A stretch of DNA of 64,000 nt from Physella acuta (taxonomy: Eukaryota; Mollusca; Gastropoda; Physidae), in contig NW_026731650.1 of assembly GCF_028476545.1 (NCBI RefSeq), forward strand, positions 372,001 through 436,000. Reading direction: 5' to 3'. Below, one piece after another: positions 45,712-58,164 of this stretch (positions within the stretch are counted from its first letter, which is position 1; each line of letters starts with the position of its first letter). The notes below the pieces were generated by a model. It saw only the letters and a list, made by a program, of their open reading frames with translations, ran no database searches and had not been told where the DNA came from. A program made the position numbers and the translations under genes.

Positions 45712-47235
45712 TGTAGGTAGACTGAGGTCAGTCATATGTAGACTGAGGTCAGTCATATGTAGGTAGACTGAAGTCAGTCATATGTAGGTAGACTGAAGTC
45801 AGTCATATGTAGGTAGACTGAGGTCAGTCATATGTAGGTAGACTGAGGTCAGTCATATGTAGGTAGACTGAGGTCAGTCATATGTAGGTAGACTGAGGTC
45901 AGTCATATGTAGGTAGACTGAGGTCAGTCATATGTAGGTAGACTGAGGTCAGTCATATGTAGGTAGACTGAGGTCAGTCATATGTAGGTAGACTGAGGTC
46001 AGTCATATGTAGGTAGACTGAAGTCAGTCATATGTAGGTAGACTGAGGTCAGTCATGTAGGTAGACTGAGGTCAGTCATATGTAGGTAGACTGAGGTCAG
46101 TCATATGTAGGTAGACTGAGGTCAGTCATATGTAGGTAGACTGAGGTCAGTCATATGTAGGTAGACTAAGGTCAGTCATATGTAGGTAGACTGAGGTCAG
46201 TCATATGTAGGTAGACTGAGGTCAGTCATATGTAGGTAGACTGAGGTCAGTCATATGTAGGTAGACTGAGGTCAGTCATATTTAGACTGAGGTCAGTCAT
46301 ATGTAGACTAAGGTCAGTCATATGTAGACTGAAGTCAGTCATATGTAGGTAGACTGAGGTCAGTCATATGTAGGTAGACTGAGGTCAGTCATATGTAGGT
46401 AGACTAAGGTCAGTCATATTTAGACTGAGGTCAGTCATATGTAGGTAGACTGAGGTCAGTCATATGTAGGTAGACTAAGGTCAGTCATATGTAGACTGAA
46501 GTCAGTCATATGTAGGTAGACTGAGGTCAGTCATATGTAGGTAGACTGAGGTCAGTCATATGTAGGTAGACTGAGGTCAGTCATATGTAGGTAGACTAAG
46601 GTCAGTCATATGTAGGTAGACTGAGGTCAGTCATATGTAGACTGAGGTCAGTCATATGTAGGTAGACTGAAGTCAGTCATATGTAGGTAGACTGAGGTCA
46701 GTCATATGTAGACTGAGGTCAGTCATATGTAGGTAGACTGAGGTCAGTCATATGTAGGTAGACTGAGGTCAGTCATATGTAGGTAGACTGAGGTCAGTCA
46801 TATGTAGGTAGACTGAGGTCAGTCATATGTAGGTAGACTGAGGTCAGTCATATGTAGGTAGACTGAAGTCAGTCATATGTAGGTAGACTGAGGTCAGTCA
46901 TATGTAGGTAGACTGAGGTCAGTCATATGTAGGTAGACTGAAGTCAGTCATATGTAGGTAGACTGAGGTCAGTCATATGTAGGTAGACTGAGGTCAGTCA
47001 TATGTAGGTAGACTGAGGTCAGTCATATGTAGGTAGACTGAGGTCAGTCATATGTAGGTAGACTGAAGTCAGTCATATGTAGGTAGACTGAGGTCAGTCA
47101 TATGTAGGTAGACTGAGGTCAGTCATATGTTGGTAGACTGAGGTCAGTCATATGTATGTAGACTGAGGTCAGTCATATGTAGGTAGACTGAGGTCAGTCA
47201 TATGTAGGTAGACTGAGGTCAGTCTCACGAGGCGG
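45712..47235. repeat. 25-bp satellite, right arm (about 60 copies)
   Basis: Same unit as 43298-43893. Short units lacking GTAGG (18-20 bp) recur, and one unit has CAGTCATGTAGG (about 46055) without the second AT. The last copies diverge to CAGTCTCACGA at 47220-47260. Confidence 0.95.
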
Positions 47236-47623
47236 GCTGAGGTCAGTCTCACGAACACAGCATAGAACATAAGGTATTCACATTACATAAACTAAGTGAA
47301 GTGGAACGCGTTTCTAGATCATGTGTGCCTATTTGTATTCTTAGTCTCCACTCTGCCGCCTAGCCTATTATAAAAGCAGTCTCTTAGATTCCCTCTGCCG
47401 CCTTGCCTACTAAACGAAATGTCTCTTAGATTCCCCTCTGCCGCCTTGCCTACTAACCAAGCTGTGATGCTGTCTCTCCCAGGTTGCGCTATCTGATGGC
47501 AGCGGTGTCCCACGGGCCGGGGACAGGTCGGTGCTAATGATTGGTCTCATAACCCGGTGTGGGGCGTGCTGTGTGACCTGCCCGGAATGTGGGTAAACAG
47601 CCACCTCCTGACATAGACCTCTA

Positions 47624-47757
47624 ATGCCAGTCCCACCTAGAGACCAGTCTCTCCCCAGTATGACCAGTGCACACAGCGGGCTGGACAAGCTCAATCTGGA
47701 GCTGGAGGACGGCTGGGAGGCCAAGCTACAGCCGGACGGTCGGATTTATTATGTCAA
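47624..47757 (+). CDS. First coding exon of a WW-domain protein (partial)
   Basis: The exon reads MPVPPRDQSLPS, then MTSAHSGLDKLNLELEDGW, then EAKLQPDGRIYYV and ends AA before GTGAGT at 47758 (phase 2). GW followed 11-12 residues later by YYV and a split N or K codon is the first half of a WW domain, a proline-motif binding module. The second half (HxTxxTxW) must be in the next exon, which I cannot find before 64000. The in-frame stop at 47609 and Met at 47624 set the limit; Met 47660 is an alternative start, and CCCCAG at 47653 could even be an acceptor. The family is not identified. An intron longer than 16 kb full of satellites would follow. Confidence 0.55.
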
Positions 47758-48179
47758 GTGAGTATTGACACCTTTCCTTGTTTACTCTCCTGGAGTGGTT
47801 TTTTTTTCTTCCTGCGGGGCTGGGGAGTTTGTTGGCTCATGTTACAGTCTGGCGTCATTAGTTGCGTGCTTGTATTGTTAGCTGCTAACTATATTCAACC
47901 TGTTTGTATTGTTACATGCTAGCTATATTTAGCATGTTTGTATTGTTACCTCTGTGTTACCTGACTAATACAGTTTGTAACGTTTTGTCTTCTTTCTACC
48001 TGTATATTAATTTATATTGCTAACCTGGCATCACATCCTGTTTATTGTCAAATAAGTATAAAGAGAGTTGGTCAACACCTATATAGATCATTATATAAAT
48101 GTGTGTGGTTTGTTTCAGCTAAACAATGTGGTGGCTAAATATAACATCACACCACATTCATCCCACCACCTAGTCATAG

Positions 48180-48400
48180 TAGTAAGGTCAATAAAACCCG
48201 TATACCAGTCATAACACCAGTATACCACAATTATACCACAATTATACCACCAGTTTATCACAATTATACCACAATATACCACAATTATACCACCATTATA
48301 CCACAATTACACCACCAGTTGACCACAAGTAGATCAAAATTACACCACCAGTTGACCACCAGTAGACCACAATTATCCCACCATCAAGCTAGACACCTGT
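48180..48400. repeat. Degenerate 11-13 bp repeat
   Basis: Copies of ACCACAATTAT and ACCACCAGTTG in irregular order. The preceding 47760-48180 holds unique sequence with weakly repeated GTTACCTG words and no gene. The stretch 48420-48925 shows nothing recognised. Confidence 0.75.
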
Positions 48401-48924
48401 AAGGTGTGTTATGACCACTAGAAGAGTGATGTTGTTTTTACCGCTGCGGTCATTAGCACAACCCGACTGATGAATGTGTTGATATATTTTTGACACGGCG
48501 TGCTACAGACGCGTATGATTATGTTTTAATTAAGTCAACTAAATTGTAATGACAGGGGAGCTAACATTCCAGTAATACTTGAGTTGTCTTTGTTATGGCG
48601 CGACCCCAACGTGTGCTCTAGTCTAGTGGTGGATCCCATTCTTTGAACTAACAACACTCCTACCTGTTTGTTTACTTAGTCAACCTACACGTCACATTTG
48701 AGTGTTTAAGGTTTATGCCGTGTTCTACCTTTAAAAAAAAAATCAATTTTGTATTTTTATGAAAGTGTAGTTTGAGATTTTTTAAAGGTCAAGGCTAGAA
48801 ATCTTGAACTTTTTTTTCTTGAATGAGCGATCGTTGAGTGGCCTTTAGAAGACACGTGACAAATGAGGCTTGCCAGGACCCCCGAACACGTTGGTTATAA
48901 ACAGCTTTAGCAACAGACCGTCAA

Positions 48925-49345
48925 CACATAGTTCAACTAAACATTTTGGTTATAAACAGCTTTAGCCAGGACCGTCAACACGTTGGTTATAAACAGCTTT
49001 AGCTTCAGACCGTCAACACATAGTTCTACTAAACATTTTGGTTATATGTAAACAACACGTACTGTAGCTAAACATTTTGGTTATATGTAAACAACACGTA
49101 CTGTTGCTAAACATTTTGGTTATATGTAAACAACACGTACTGTAGCTAAACATTCTGGTTATATGTAAACAACACGTACTGTAGCTAAACATTTTGGTTA
49201 TATGTAAACAACACGTACTGTAGCTAAACATTTTGGTTATATGTAAACAACACGTAGTTCTACTAAACATTTTGGTTATATGTAAACAACACGTACTGTA
49301 GCTAAACATTTTGGTTATAAACAGCTTTAGCCCGAGACCACCAAC
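48925..49345. repeat. 39-bp minisatellite, about 9 copies
   Basis: The unit is AAACATTTTGGTTATATGTA then AACAACACGTACTGTAGCT. Flanking copies use the related phrase GGTTATAAACAGCTTTAGC. The minus-strand open frame here is a product of the period. Confidence 0.92.
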
Positions 49346-49437
49346 ACGTACCTCTGTTCTGTTTAAAAGTGTTTCTATTTTGTATTTTGAGAACATATTT
49401 TTCATTAGCCGTGCGGTTTGGTTTCATCAGTCTAGTT

Positions 49438-49576
49438 CAGTGGTTCTTAACTTTTAGGAGGTACCGAACCCCAACAGTTTATTATGCGTATTCACCGAAC
49501 CATTCGAGCCGCCGAACCCCCGAGACTGACTCGCCGAACCTGTGGTGTTCGGTCGAATCCAGGTTGAGAAGCACTG
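49438..49576. mobile_element. 139-bp hAT MITE
   Basis: The ends CAGTGGTTCTTAAC and, inverted, CAGTGCTTCTCAACC are typical hAT termini. Flanks share GTCT of the 8-bp duplication (GTCTAGTT and GTCTCGCC), so the duplication is worn. Four to five CCGAACC words lie inside. From 49580 to 50290 I see no supported gene. Confidence 0.7.
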
Positions 49577-50299
49577 GTCTCGCCTGTGTTGAAGCCCCTC
49601 CGTGTCTCTCCTACACAGTGAGTACCAGACTAGTTCTCTACTACAGGTGTCTCAAGCTTCCCTCATCACCCACAAACCTATTAGCAGTGCTAGAGAATTA
49701 TTAAATATTAAAAATAATTAGTCTTTTAAAAATGCATTCCATTTTTTTCTTATACTGTAATTACCCTTCAAGAAAGCTTTTGAAAATATTGACACTAAAC
49801 AAACCAATCACATCTTTACACAAATGTCCCCTGTCGTACAAAGTCAAGTGCCCTCCCTTGCTTTTCTTACCCCTCCTGTTTATTTTGTGTAATTAGATAG
49901 TTTTGCCTCCCTGTGTATCGGGCTCTATTTGACATACAGTGTGAGAAAGCTACTCTCATTAGAGGAACCATTTCTGGCAGTAAATGCCTCGTTTAAAAAC
50001 GAATCAATCCCCGTCTCTTACCTAACCCAAGGACTGCATACTCGACAGTTAATTGTTAATAGATCGACCCATATCGATCTCATGCAGCAGGTCCCAACCT
50101 CCGTCAACTGATTGTGTTTGGCTGATCAGCTGAAACAATGTCAACACGCTCCACACAGACCGGCCTACCTTTTAACCAGAAGCCACGGCGAGACAACTCC
50201 ATTCGTGTTTGTATGGCTTTATTCTTTTTCCACTTGGGTCCACAGACTTCTCTGTCATGAACCCATACTGTATCCACGGGACTATTTAAACCCTTAGTT

Positions 50300-52096
50300 C
50301 AGTGGTTCCCAACCTTTTTCGAGTGGCGACCCCCATTTTATAAAAAGTAAGTGACCCGCGACCCACATAGAATTAAAAAGCCGAAATTAGTATAGAAATT
50401 AATAAGCACTAAAATAAGATTCTCTAGTAAACTTTCAATATGAACTACTCTTGATAATTGTTTTAATAGCATGAGTAAAATTGCATACTATTCACTAAAC
50501 CTTCGTGGTTAACTTTTTAATTAATTTTTTTTGTTAACGCCAACCTATGTCATTATAATTATCTTAATTTTGTTTTTAATCGAAGAATAGTGTTGAAAAT
50601 ATATTTGCGAAAAGTCAATAATTTATACGTTTGGGTATAAATGGTGAATACTACACCAAAATTGTGTCTGCAGTTTTTCATCTTACTCGGAATCATTCTG
50701 CAAATCAAAGAATTCATCTTGTAATTCATCGGGAATGCTGGCAACATCAAGGGAAGAAGAGAATGTGTAATGCGTAAATGCAGATTCTTCTTTTTTTTTC
50801 AGCTCAGAGAAATAGCGATGCAGTTCGTTTTCAAGATATTCAAGATGCCCAGAAATTGCTTCTTTCAAAATTTTAATTATCTCACAATCAGATTCATCTA
50901 CCACACCGCAGAGTTTCTCAAATTTACAATATTTCCAAGATTTATTTTCTTTACCGATTTTGCAGTTTTGATAAAAAATGCCCCGAGATTATCATGGAAA
51001 GTTATAATATTCGTTCATTTTTCCTGAAGCCTCAGGTTAAGCCTATCTTGATGTTCGAACACATCTGCTAGGTATGATACTTTCTCCAACCACTCTATGT
51101 CGTTTTAAGTATACCAAAAAGTCTTGTTTCCTTTGCACTTCCAAGATAAATTTGATTTCAGATTTCAATTCAAAAACACAATTAACAACATTTCGTTTGA
51201 CAGCCAGCGTACTGTAGTGTAGAAGAGCAGAACCTCGTGATCTATATTAATGTTTTTGCTCAGTTCTTTGAAGGCTCCAGATTTTATATAATTTACGACT
51301 TATACTAGCAATGGACTCTTGATGTCAATTGGTTAGGGCAGTGGTTAGGGAGCTAAAACTTTACTGTTTTCTGAAACCCCGATTTTGAGCTAAACATAGA
51401 TGGCGCACCATCCGTACAAACCCCCACAGCCGTTCTAACCCATTTTAATCATCCAGTTTCAAAAAAGTTATTTATTTTCTCCATGCTATCTTCACAAAAG
51501 AGCAACTCTTCTTTGCTATCATCCGCATGAATATAGACACAGACCAGCAACTGCGAACACGAACTCACGTCTGTTGATTTATCAACTTGAAAAGCAAACA
51601 ATGGTGAAGGCTTAATTTCAATAAAAATGTGTTATTTAACATTTACGTACATGCAGCGTTTGATGAGATTTTCTCCCATTGTTTTTTTTTTTTAATTTTT
51701 TTTTTTGCTTGGCATTTTCAATCGCGACTTCATTTGATGCTTGCACTAATGCTGGTGAAAACTTCCTGTTCGATCAAGTCTCTGGCGTTTGCAACTAGCT
51801 TCTTACCGACGAAAGAACTCCATATATTTTTCGGTGTGTTCCGAATGACTCGTCTCAAATGACGATTTAGTTTTGAAGATTTCATAGATTCGAGACTGAG
51901 AACAACTTTGTACAGTGCGCTTTGTTTCTTCTCTATTACATTTCCAGTGATGTTAATGAAGCCGAATTTCAAAAATTGTTCTAAATATTTATGTTTTGTT
52001 TCAAATTACTAAGGTTTAGTATACCAGTTGGCGACCCCCCCAGAAAGACCTTCGCGACCCCCAGGGGGGTCGCGACCCCCAGGTTGGGAACCCGTG
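50300..52096 (-). mobile_element. Degraded hAT transposon, ZBED5/SCAND3-like, with intact 8-bp target duplication
   Basis: The element is 1797 bp, with ends CAGTGGTTCCCAACC and, inverted, CACGGGTTCCCAACC. Both flanks are CCTTAGTT (50292-50299 and 52097-52104). On the minus strand, transposase fragments in order are: FLKFGFINI with SSKLNRHLR (51730-51980); SPLFAFQVDKSTDVSSCSQL with VCVYI (about 51535-51610); GVCTDGAPSMF (about 51400-51425), a catalytic-region motif; and LENELHRYFSELKKK with DVASIPDELQDEFFDLQND (50690-50850), the C-terminal dimerisation part. Frames are interrupted by stops and shifts and the element is shorter than autonomous relatives, so it is dead. Confidence 0.9.
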
Positions 52097-52361
52097 CCTT
52101 AGTTCTTCTTTAATGTCCAGTAGTGGAAACTTTTTTTTACAAGCTTTTATTTAACTCACTTCCTCTGTCTGTCTGTCTGCGTCAGTCTAGATCGAAACGC
52201 CGGAGCGAAAATTCGGACACTTCTAACTGACAGATACGGTTCGTAATTGGTACGTGGGTCAAGACATGAAGACAATGCATTATGCCATTGAATTTGACTT
52301 AATTACAGTTGTGTTCCTCAATAATCTGAGCCCCTCTTCCCTCAGCGTGGGTAACGTGGGT

Positions 52362-54139
52362 GAATGTTAACTCGTACATAGCTGTAATGTCACAATGTTA
52401 ACTCTTACATAGCTGTAATGTCACACTGTTAACTCTTACATAGCTGTAATGTCGCACTGTTAACTCTTACATAGCTGTAATGTCACACTGTTAACTCGTA
52501 CATAGCTGTAATGTCACACTGTTAACTCTTACATAGCTGTAATGACACACTGTTAACTCTTACAAAAAGCTGTAATGTCGCACTGTTAACTCTTACATAG
52601 CTGTAATGCCACACTGTTAACTCTTACATAGCTGTAATGTCACACTGTTAACTCTTACAAAAAGCTGTAATGTCGCACTGTTAACTCTTACATAGCTGTA
52701 ATGTCACACTGTTAACTCTTACACAGCTGTAATGTCACACTGTTAACTCGTACATAGCTGTAATGTCACACTGTTAACTCTTACACAGCTGTAATGTCAC
52801 ACTGTTAACTCTTACATAGCTGTAATGTCACACTGTTAACTCTTACATAGCTGTAATGTCACACTGTTAACTCTTGCATAACTGTAATGTCACACTGTTA
52901 ACTCTTACATAGCTGTAATGTCACACTGTTAACTCTTACATAGCTGTAATGTCACACTGTTAACTCTTACATAGCTGTAATGTCACACTGTTAACTCTTA
53001 CATAGCTGTAATGTCACACTGTTAACTCTTACATAGCTGTAATGTCACACTGTTAACTCTTACATAGCTGTAATGTCACACTGTTAACTCTTACATAGCT
53101 GTAATGTCACACTGTTAACTCTTACATAGCTGTAATGTCACACTGTTAACTCTTACATAGCTGTAATGTCACACTGTTAACTCTTACATAGCTGTAATGT
53201 CACACTGTTAACTCTTACATAGCTGTAATGTCACACTGTTAACTCTTACATAGCTGTAATGTCACACTGTTAACTCTTACACAGCTGTAATGTCACACTG
53301 TTAACTCGTACATAGCTGTAATGTCACACTGTTAACTCTTACACAGCTGTAATGTCACACTGTTAACTCTTACATAGCTGTAATGTCACACTGTTAACTC
53401 TTACATAGCTGTAATGTCACACTGTTAACTCTTGCATAACTGTAATGTCACACTGTTAACTCTTACATAGCTGTAATGTCACACTGTTAACTCTTACATA
53501 GCTGTAATGTCACACTGTTAACTCTTACATAGCTGTAATGTCACACTGTTAACTCTTACATAGCTGTAATGTCACACTGTTAACTCTTACATAGCTGTAA
53601 TGTCACACTGTTAACTCTTACATAGCTGTAATGTCACACTGTTAACTCTTACATAGCTGTAATGTCACACTGTTAACTCTTACATAGCTGTAATGTCACA
53701 CTGTTAACTCTTACATAGCTGTAATGTCACACTGTTAACTCTTACATAGCTGTAATGTCACACTGTTAACTCTTACATAGCTGTAATGTCACACTGTTAA
53801 CTCTTACATAGCTGTAATGTCACACTGTTAACTCTTACATAGCTGTAATGTCACACTGTTAACTCTTACATAGCTGTAATGTCGCACTGTTAACTCTTAC
53901 ATAGCTGTAATGTCACACTGTTAACTCTTACATAGCTGTAATGTCACACTGTTAACTCTTACATAGCTGTAATGTCACACTGTTAACTCTTACATAGCTG
54001 TAATGTCACACTGTTAACTCTTACATAGCTGTAATGTCACACTGTTAACTCTTACATAGCTGTAATGTCACACTGTTAACTCTTACATAGCTGTAATGTC
54101 ACACTGTTAACTCTTACATAGCTGTAATGTCACACTGTT
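52362..54139. repeat. 31-bp satellite, about 57 copies, with an internal 18-unit duplication
   Basis: The unit is TAACTCTTACATAGCTGTAA then TGTCACACTGT. Rare variants (ACACAGCTG, ACTCGTACAT, CTTGCATAACTG) appear in the same order near 52723-52880 and 53281-53440, offset by exactly 558 bp, which is 18 units. The left edge is more variable (TGTCGCACTG, TTACAAAAAGCTG). Confidence 0.95.
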
Positions 54140-55321
54140 ATGTCCATCATTTCAGTTGCGACGTTGCTTTTAACGATCAGTCAAGTATCGATACACTTTT
54201 ACAAACCAGAGTATCTTGGACCACCAGACCTTACGACAACACCCCCCCCCCCCCCCCACACACACAGAATGCCACCGTTTGTTGAATGTAGGGAGTATAT
54301 CTAGAGAACTAATTTCCAAAAAGCTGCAGTGTTCATTAGTTCACGGTCGTGTAAAGACCAATAGAGTGTAAAGACCTATTGAGTGTAAAGACCTATTGAG
54401 TGTGTGTAGAAAGTGTGTGGTGGAAAAGTTGGAGGTGAAGACAGGCAATTGATACAGTACCCCAACATTAGGACTACAGTGTTTAGTTTTTGCAGATTTC
54501 TTGCTTGTACAATCATCTTTCTTGAAACTGTCTCAGTATTAATATTAGCTGTCGCTATCATTATAATACTATACTGTGTCAAGTATAAATAAGAAACTAT
54601 AGTAGTCGCTGTTATAATAAACAAAACTGTGTCCGATAAAGAAACTCTTGTGTCAGTGTTTCTGTGTTTTGAGCCAGCTGATCTAGACGTTCGATTATTC
54701 TCTACCTGAAGGACTTAATTTGGAGGTGTCATTTGACGCGAACTTTGTCTATGCCTCATTCATTTAATTAAACAAATTTAATTAAGTCCATCGATTGGCT
54801 GCGCGAGAAACTTGTTACCCAAATGAGCCGGCCGTAATTTACTCAGTCGCATCTTTGTATCGTCGCTGAATGTAGGAGACACAAAACATGCCTTTCTTTT
54901 TATGTTCACGGTTTGGTTTTATCAACCCCGAATCTGAAGCACTCGAGGGTCCTCGGCCAGTGATCAGCCAGTCAATGTAGATCCTCGGCCAGTGATCAGC
55001 CAATCCCTGACTATTTATTCTCGTGCACAAATCTCAACTCTCACGGGACCAAACGTGATCTAAGCAAGTGATGGCGACAATTAGTGACTTAATAACGTAG
55101 GACAGAGCTCACATAATTACATGAAGCAACCAGCGAGAACAATGTATCTACACTAACCACTGGCGTAGTCAGTGTAATCTTGGACTGATGTTTACAATTA
55201 GAGACAAGTACGGGTTTAACACAACAGAGGTTTATGTGCATCGGTTCAAGACTATCTGTCTGTTACATAATGACATTCTGCTTGTGTTTCATACTTGTAT
55301 TTGACTCATTTACACTTGATT
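54140..55321. other. Unique spacer
   Basis: Contains a 17-base C-run at 54242 followed by CA repeats, three GTGTAAAGACC(T/A)ATTGAGT copies (54350-54400) and a two-copy GATCCTCGGCCAGTGATCAGCC (54949, 54980). No gene was recognised. Confidence 0.6.
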
Positions 55322-55690
55322 CTCCTTGTATTTCTCCCATTTACACAATATTCTGGTAGTATTTCTCCCATTTACACCAGATTCTGCTTGTATTTCTCCC
55401 ATTTACACTAGATTCTCCTTGTATTTCTCCCATTTACACCAGATTCTGCTTGTATTTCTCCCATTTACACTAGATTCTCCTTGTATTTCTCCCATTTACA
55501 CCAGATTCTGCTTGTATTTCTCCCATTTACACTAGATTCTCCTTGTATTTCTCCCATTTACACCAGATTCTGCTTGTATTTCTCCCATTTACACAATATT
55601 CTGGTAGTATTTCTCCCATTTACACCAGATTCTGCTTGTATTTCTCCTATTTACACTAGATTCTGGTTGTATTTCTCCCATTTAACTATC
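55322..55690. repeat. 31-bp minisatellite, about 12 copies
   Basis: The unit is CTTGTATTTCTCCCATTTAC then AC(C/T)AGATTCTG. CACCAG and CACTAG types alternate (55375-55560), showing a two-unit amplified block. Confidence 0.93.
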
Positions 55691-55862
55691 TTATCTTGTT
55701 TCTTGTAGCATGTTCTTTTAAAACCTAGAGCTTCTTATCATTAGTGATTTCTTATCGTTCAGCAAGTTACATAATGTCCGTTAATTTGTTTTAAGGATTA
55801 GATCTTGTCTTTTCTTGTCTTTGTCTGACTTGTCTTTTTAAAAATTAAATGCGTCAGATATG

Positions 55863-57172
55863 AGGCTGTATAACATTAGGTTCTGTAACGGCTGTATAAC
55901 TCTAGGTTCTGTAACGGCTGTATAACATTAGGTTCTGTAACGGCTGTATAACATTAGGTTCTGTAACGGCTGTATAACATTAGGTTCTGTAACGGCTGTA
56001 TAACTCTAGGTTCTGTAACGGCTGTATAACATTAGGTTCTGTAACGGCTGTATAACATTAGGTTCTGTAACGGCTGTATAACATTAGGTTCTGTAACGGC
56101 TGTATAACTCTAGGTTCTGTAACGGCTGTATAACATTAGGCTCTGTAACGGCTGTATAACATTAGGTTCTGTAACGGCTGTATAACATTAGGTTCTGTAA
56201 CGGCTGTATAACTCTAGGTTCTGTAACGGCTGTATAACATTAGGTTCTGTAACGGCTGTATAACATTAGGTTCTGTAACGGCTGTATAACATTAGGTTCT
56301 GTAACGGCTGTATAACATTAGGTTCTGTAACGGCTGTATAACATTAGGTTCTGTAACGGCTGTAGAACATTAGGTTCTGTAACGGCTGTATAACATTAGG
56401 TTCTGTAACGGCTGTATAACATTAGGTTCTGTAACGGCTGTATAACTCTAGGTTCTGTAACGGCTGTATAACATTAGGTTCTGTAACGGCTGTATAACAT
56501 TAGGTTCTGTAACGGCTGTATAACATTAGGTTCTGTAACGGCTGTATAACTCTAGGTTCTGTAACGGCTGTATAACATTAGGTTCTGTAACGGCTGTATA
56601 ACATTAGGTTCTGTAACGGCTGTATAACATTAGGTTCTGTAACGGCTGTATAACATTAGGTTCTGTAACGGCTGTATAACATTAGGTTCTGTAACGGCTG
56701 TATAACATTAGGTTCTGTAACGGCTGTATAACATTAGGTTCTGTAACGGCTGTATAACTCTAGGTTCTGTAACGGCTGTATAACATTAGGTTCTGTAACG
56801 GCTGTATAACATTAGGTTCTGTAACGGCTGTATAACATTAGGTTCTGTAACGGCTGTATAACATTAGGTTCTGTAACGGCTGTATAACATTAGGTTCTGT
56901 AACGGCTGTATAACTCTAGGTTCTGTAACGGCTGTATAACATTAGGTTCTGTAACGGCTGTATAACATTAGGTTCTGTAACGGCTGTATAACATTAGGTT
57001 CTGTAACGGCTGTATAACATTAGGTTCTGTAACGGCTGTATAACATTAGGTTCTGTAACGGCTGTATAACATTAGGTTCTGTAACGGCTGTATAACTCTA
57101 GGTTCTGTAACGGCTGTATAACATTAGGTTCTGTAACGGCTGTATAACATTAGGTTCTGTAACGGCTGTATA
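55863..57172. repeat. 26-bp satellite, about 50 copies, with 104-bp higher-order spacing
   Basis: The unit is GGCTGTATAACATTAGGTTC then TGTAAC. A CTCTAGG variant replaces CATTAGG at 55897, 56001, 56105, 56209, 56443, 56547, 56755, 56911 and 57093. The gaps are 104, 104, 104, 234, 104, 208, 156 and 182 bp, all multiples of 26 and mostly of 104. Confidence 0.95.
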
Positions 57173-57187
57173 GATCTAGGCTTCATA

Positions 57188-57740
57188 ACCAATTGACACA
57201 GCAACAGACCACCAATTGACACAGCAACAGACCACCAATTGACACAGCAACAGACCACCAATTGACACAGCAACAGACCACCAATTGACACAGCAACAGA
57301 CCACCAATTGACACAGCAACAGACCACCAATTGACACAGCAACAGACCACCAATTGACACAGCAACAGACCACCAATTGACACAGCAACAGACCACCAAT
57401 TGACACACAGCAACAGACCAACAATTGACACAGCAACAGACCACCAATTGACACAGCAACAGACCACCAATTGACACAGCAACAGACCACCAATTGACAC
57501 ACAGCAACAGACCACCAATTGACACAGCAACAGACCACCAATTGACACACAGCAACAGACCAACAATTGACACAGCAACAGACCACCAATTGACACACAG
57601 CAACAGACCACCAATTGACACAGCAACAGACCACCAATTGACACACAGCAACAGACCACCAATTGACACAGCAACAGACCACCAATTGACACAGCAACAG
57701 ACCACCAATTGACACAGCAACAGACCAACAATTGACACAC
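57188..57740. repeat. 23/25-bp minisatellite, about 24 copies
   Basis: The unit is CCAATTGACACAGCAACAGA then CCA. Some units have an extra CA (GACACACAG). Two copies share ACAATTGACAC. All three minus-strand frames are open through the array, with Cys/Val/Leu/Trp-rich translations, because the unit lacks stops. This is not a gene. The stretch 57741-58160 is unique and shows nothing recognised. Confidence 0.95.
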
Positions 57741-58164
57741 TATCACCGAGACCTCTGGTAGGGATACCACACAGACCTACAATAGAAATTAAGAGACTCA
57801 CTAACCGTCACTCAACTTAAGTTACCTTTATAATTAGAAACCTAATACCACTAATAACTTTAAAGCCGTTTTTCCTGCAATAATGACTATAGAAATGCTA
57901 ATAGAGTATTAATATTTCATCAACAATGGCTGGTTGAGGCGATATCTTTTCTCAACAAAATGTTGTCTGCAAATCTTTGGGAACACTTCCACTTCCCATA
58001 GGAGAACACAGCGAAGTGTGAGGACAATTAGGGTCTAGTAATTACAACGTTATGGGCGTGGCTTTGCGTCCTATTCATATTTATGTCCCTAATTGTAAAT
58101 TGGAATTAGCGATCCGCTAATTATTCTCTCGATGTAATCTAGGTCAGGTATGTGAGTATAGGCT

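Noticed and set aside
44599-45720. Gly/Val/Trp-rich and Pro/His/Thr-rich frames
   Set aside because: Produced by G-runs inside the Helitron-like elements. There is no recognisable protein.
57124-57801. Minus-strand frames rich in Cys, Val, Leu and Trp that look membrane-like
   Set aside because: All three frames are open only because the 23/25-bp satellite unit lacks stops. The protein is a pure repeat.
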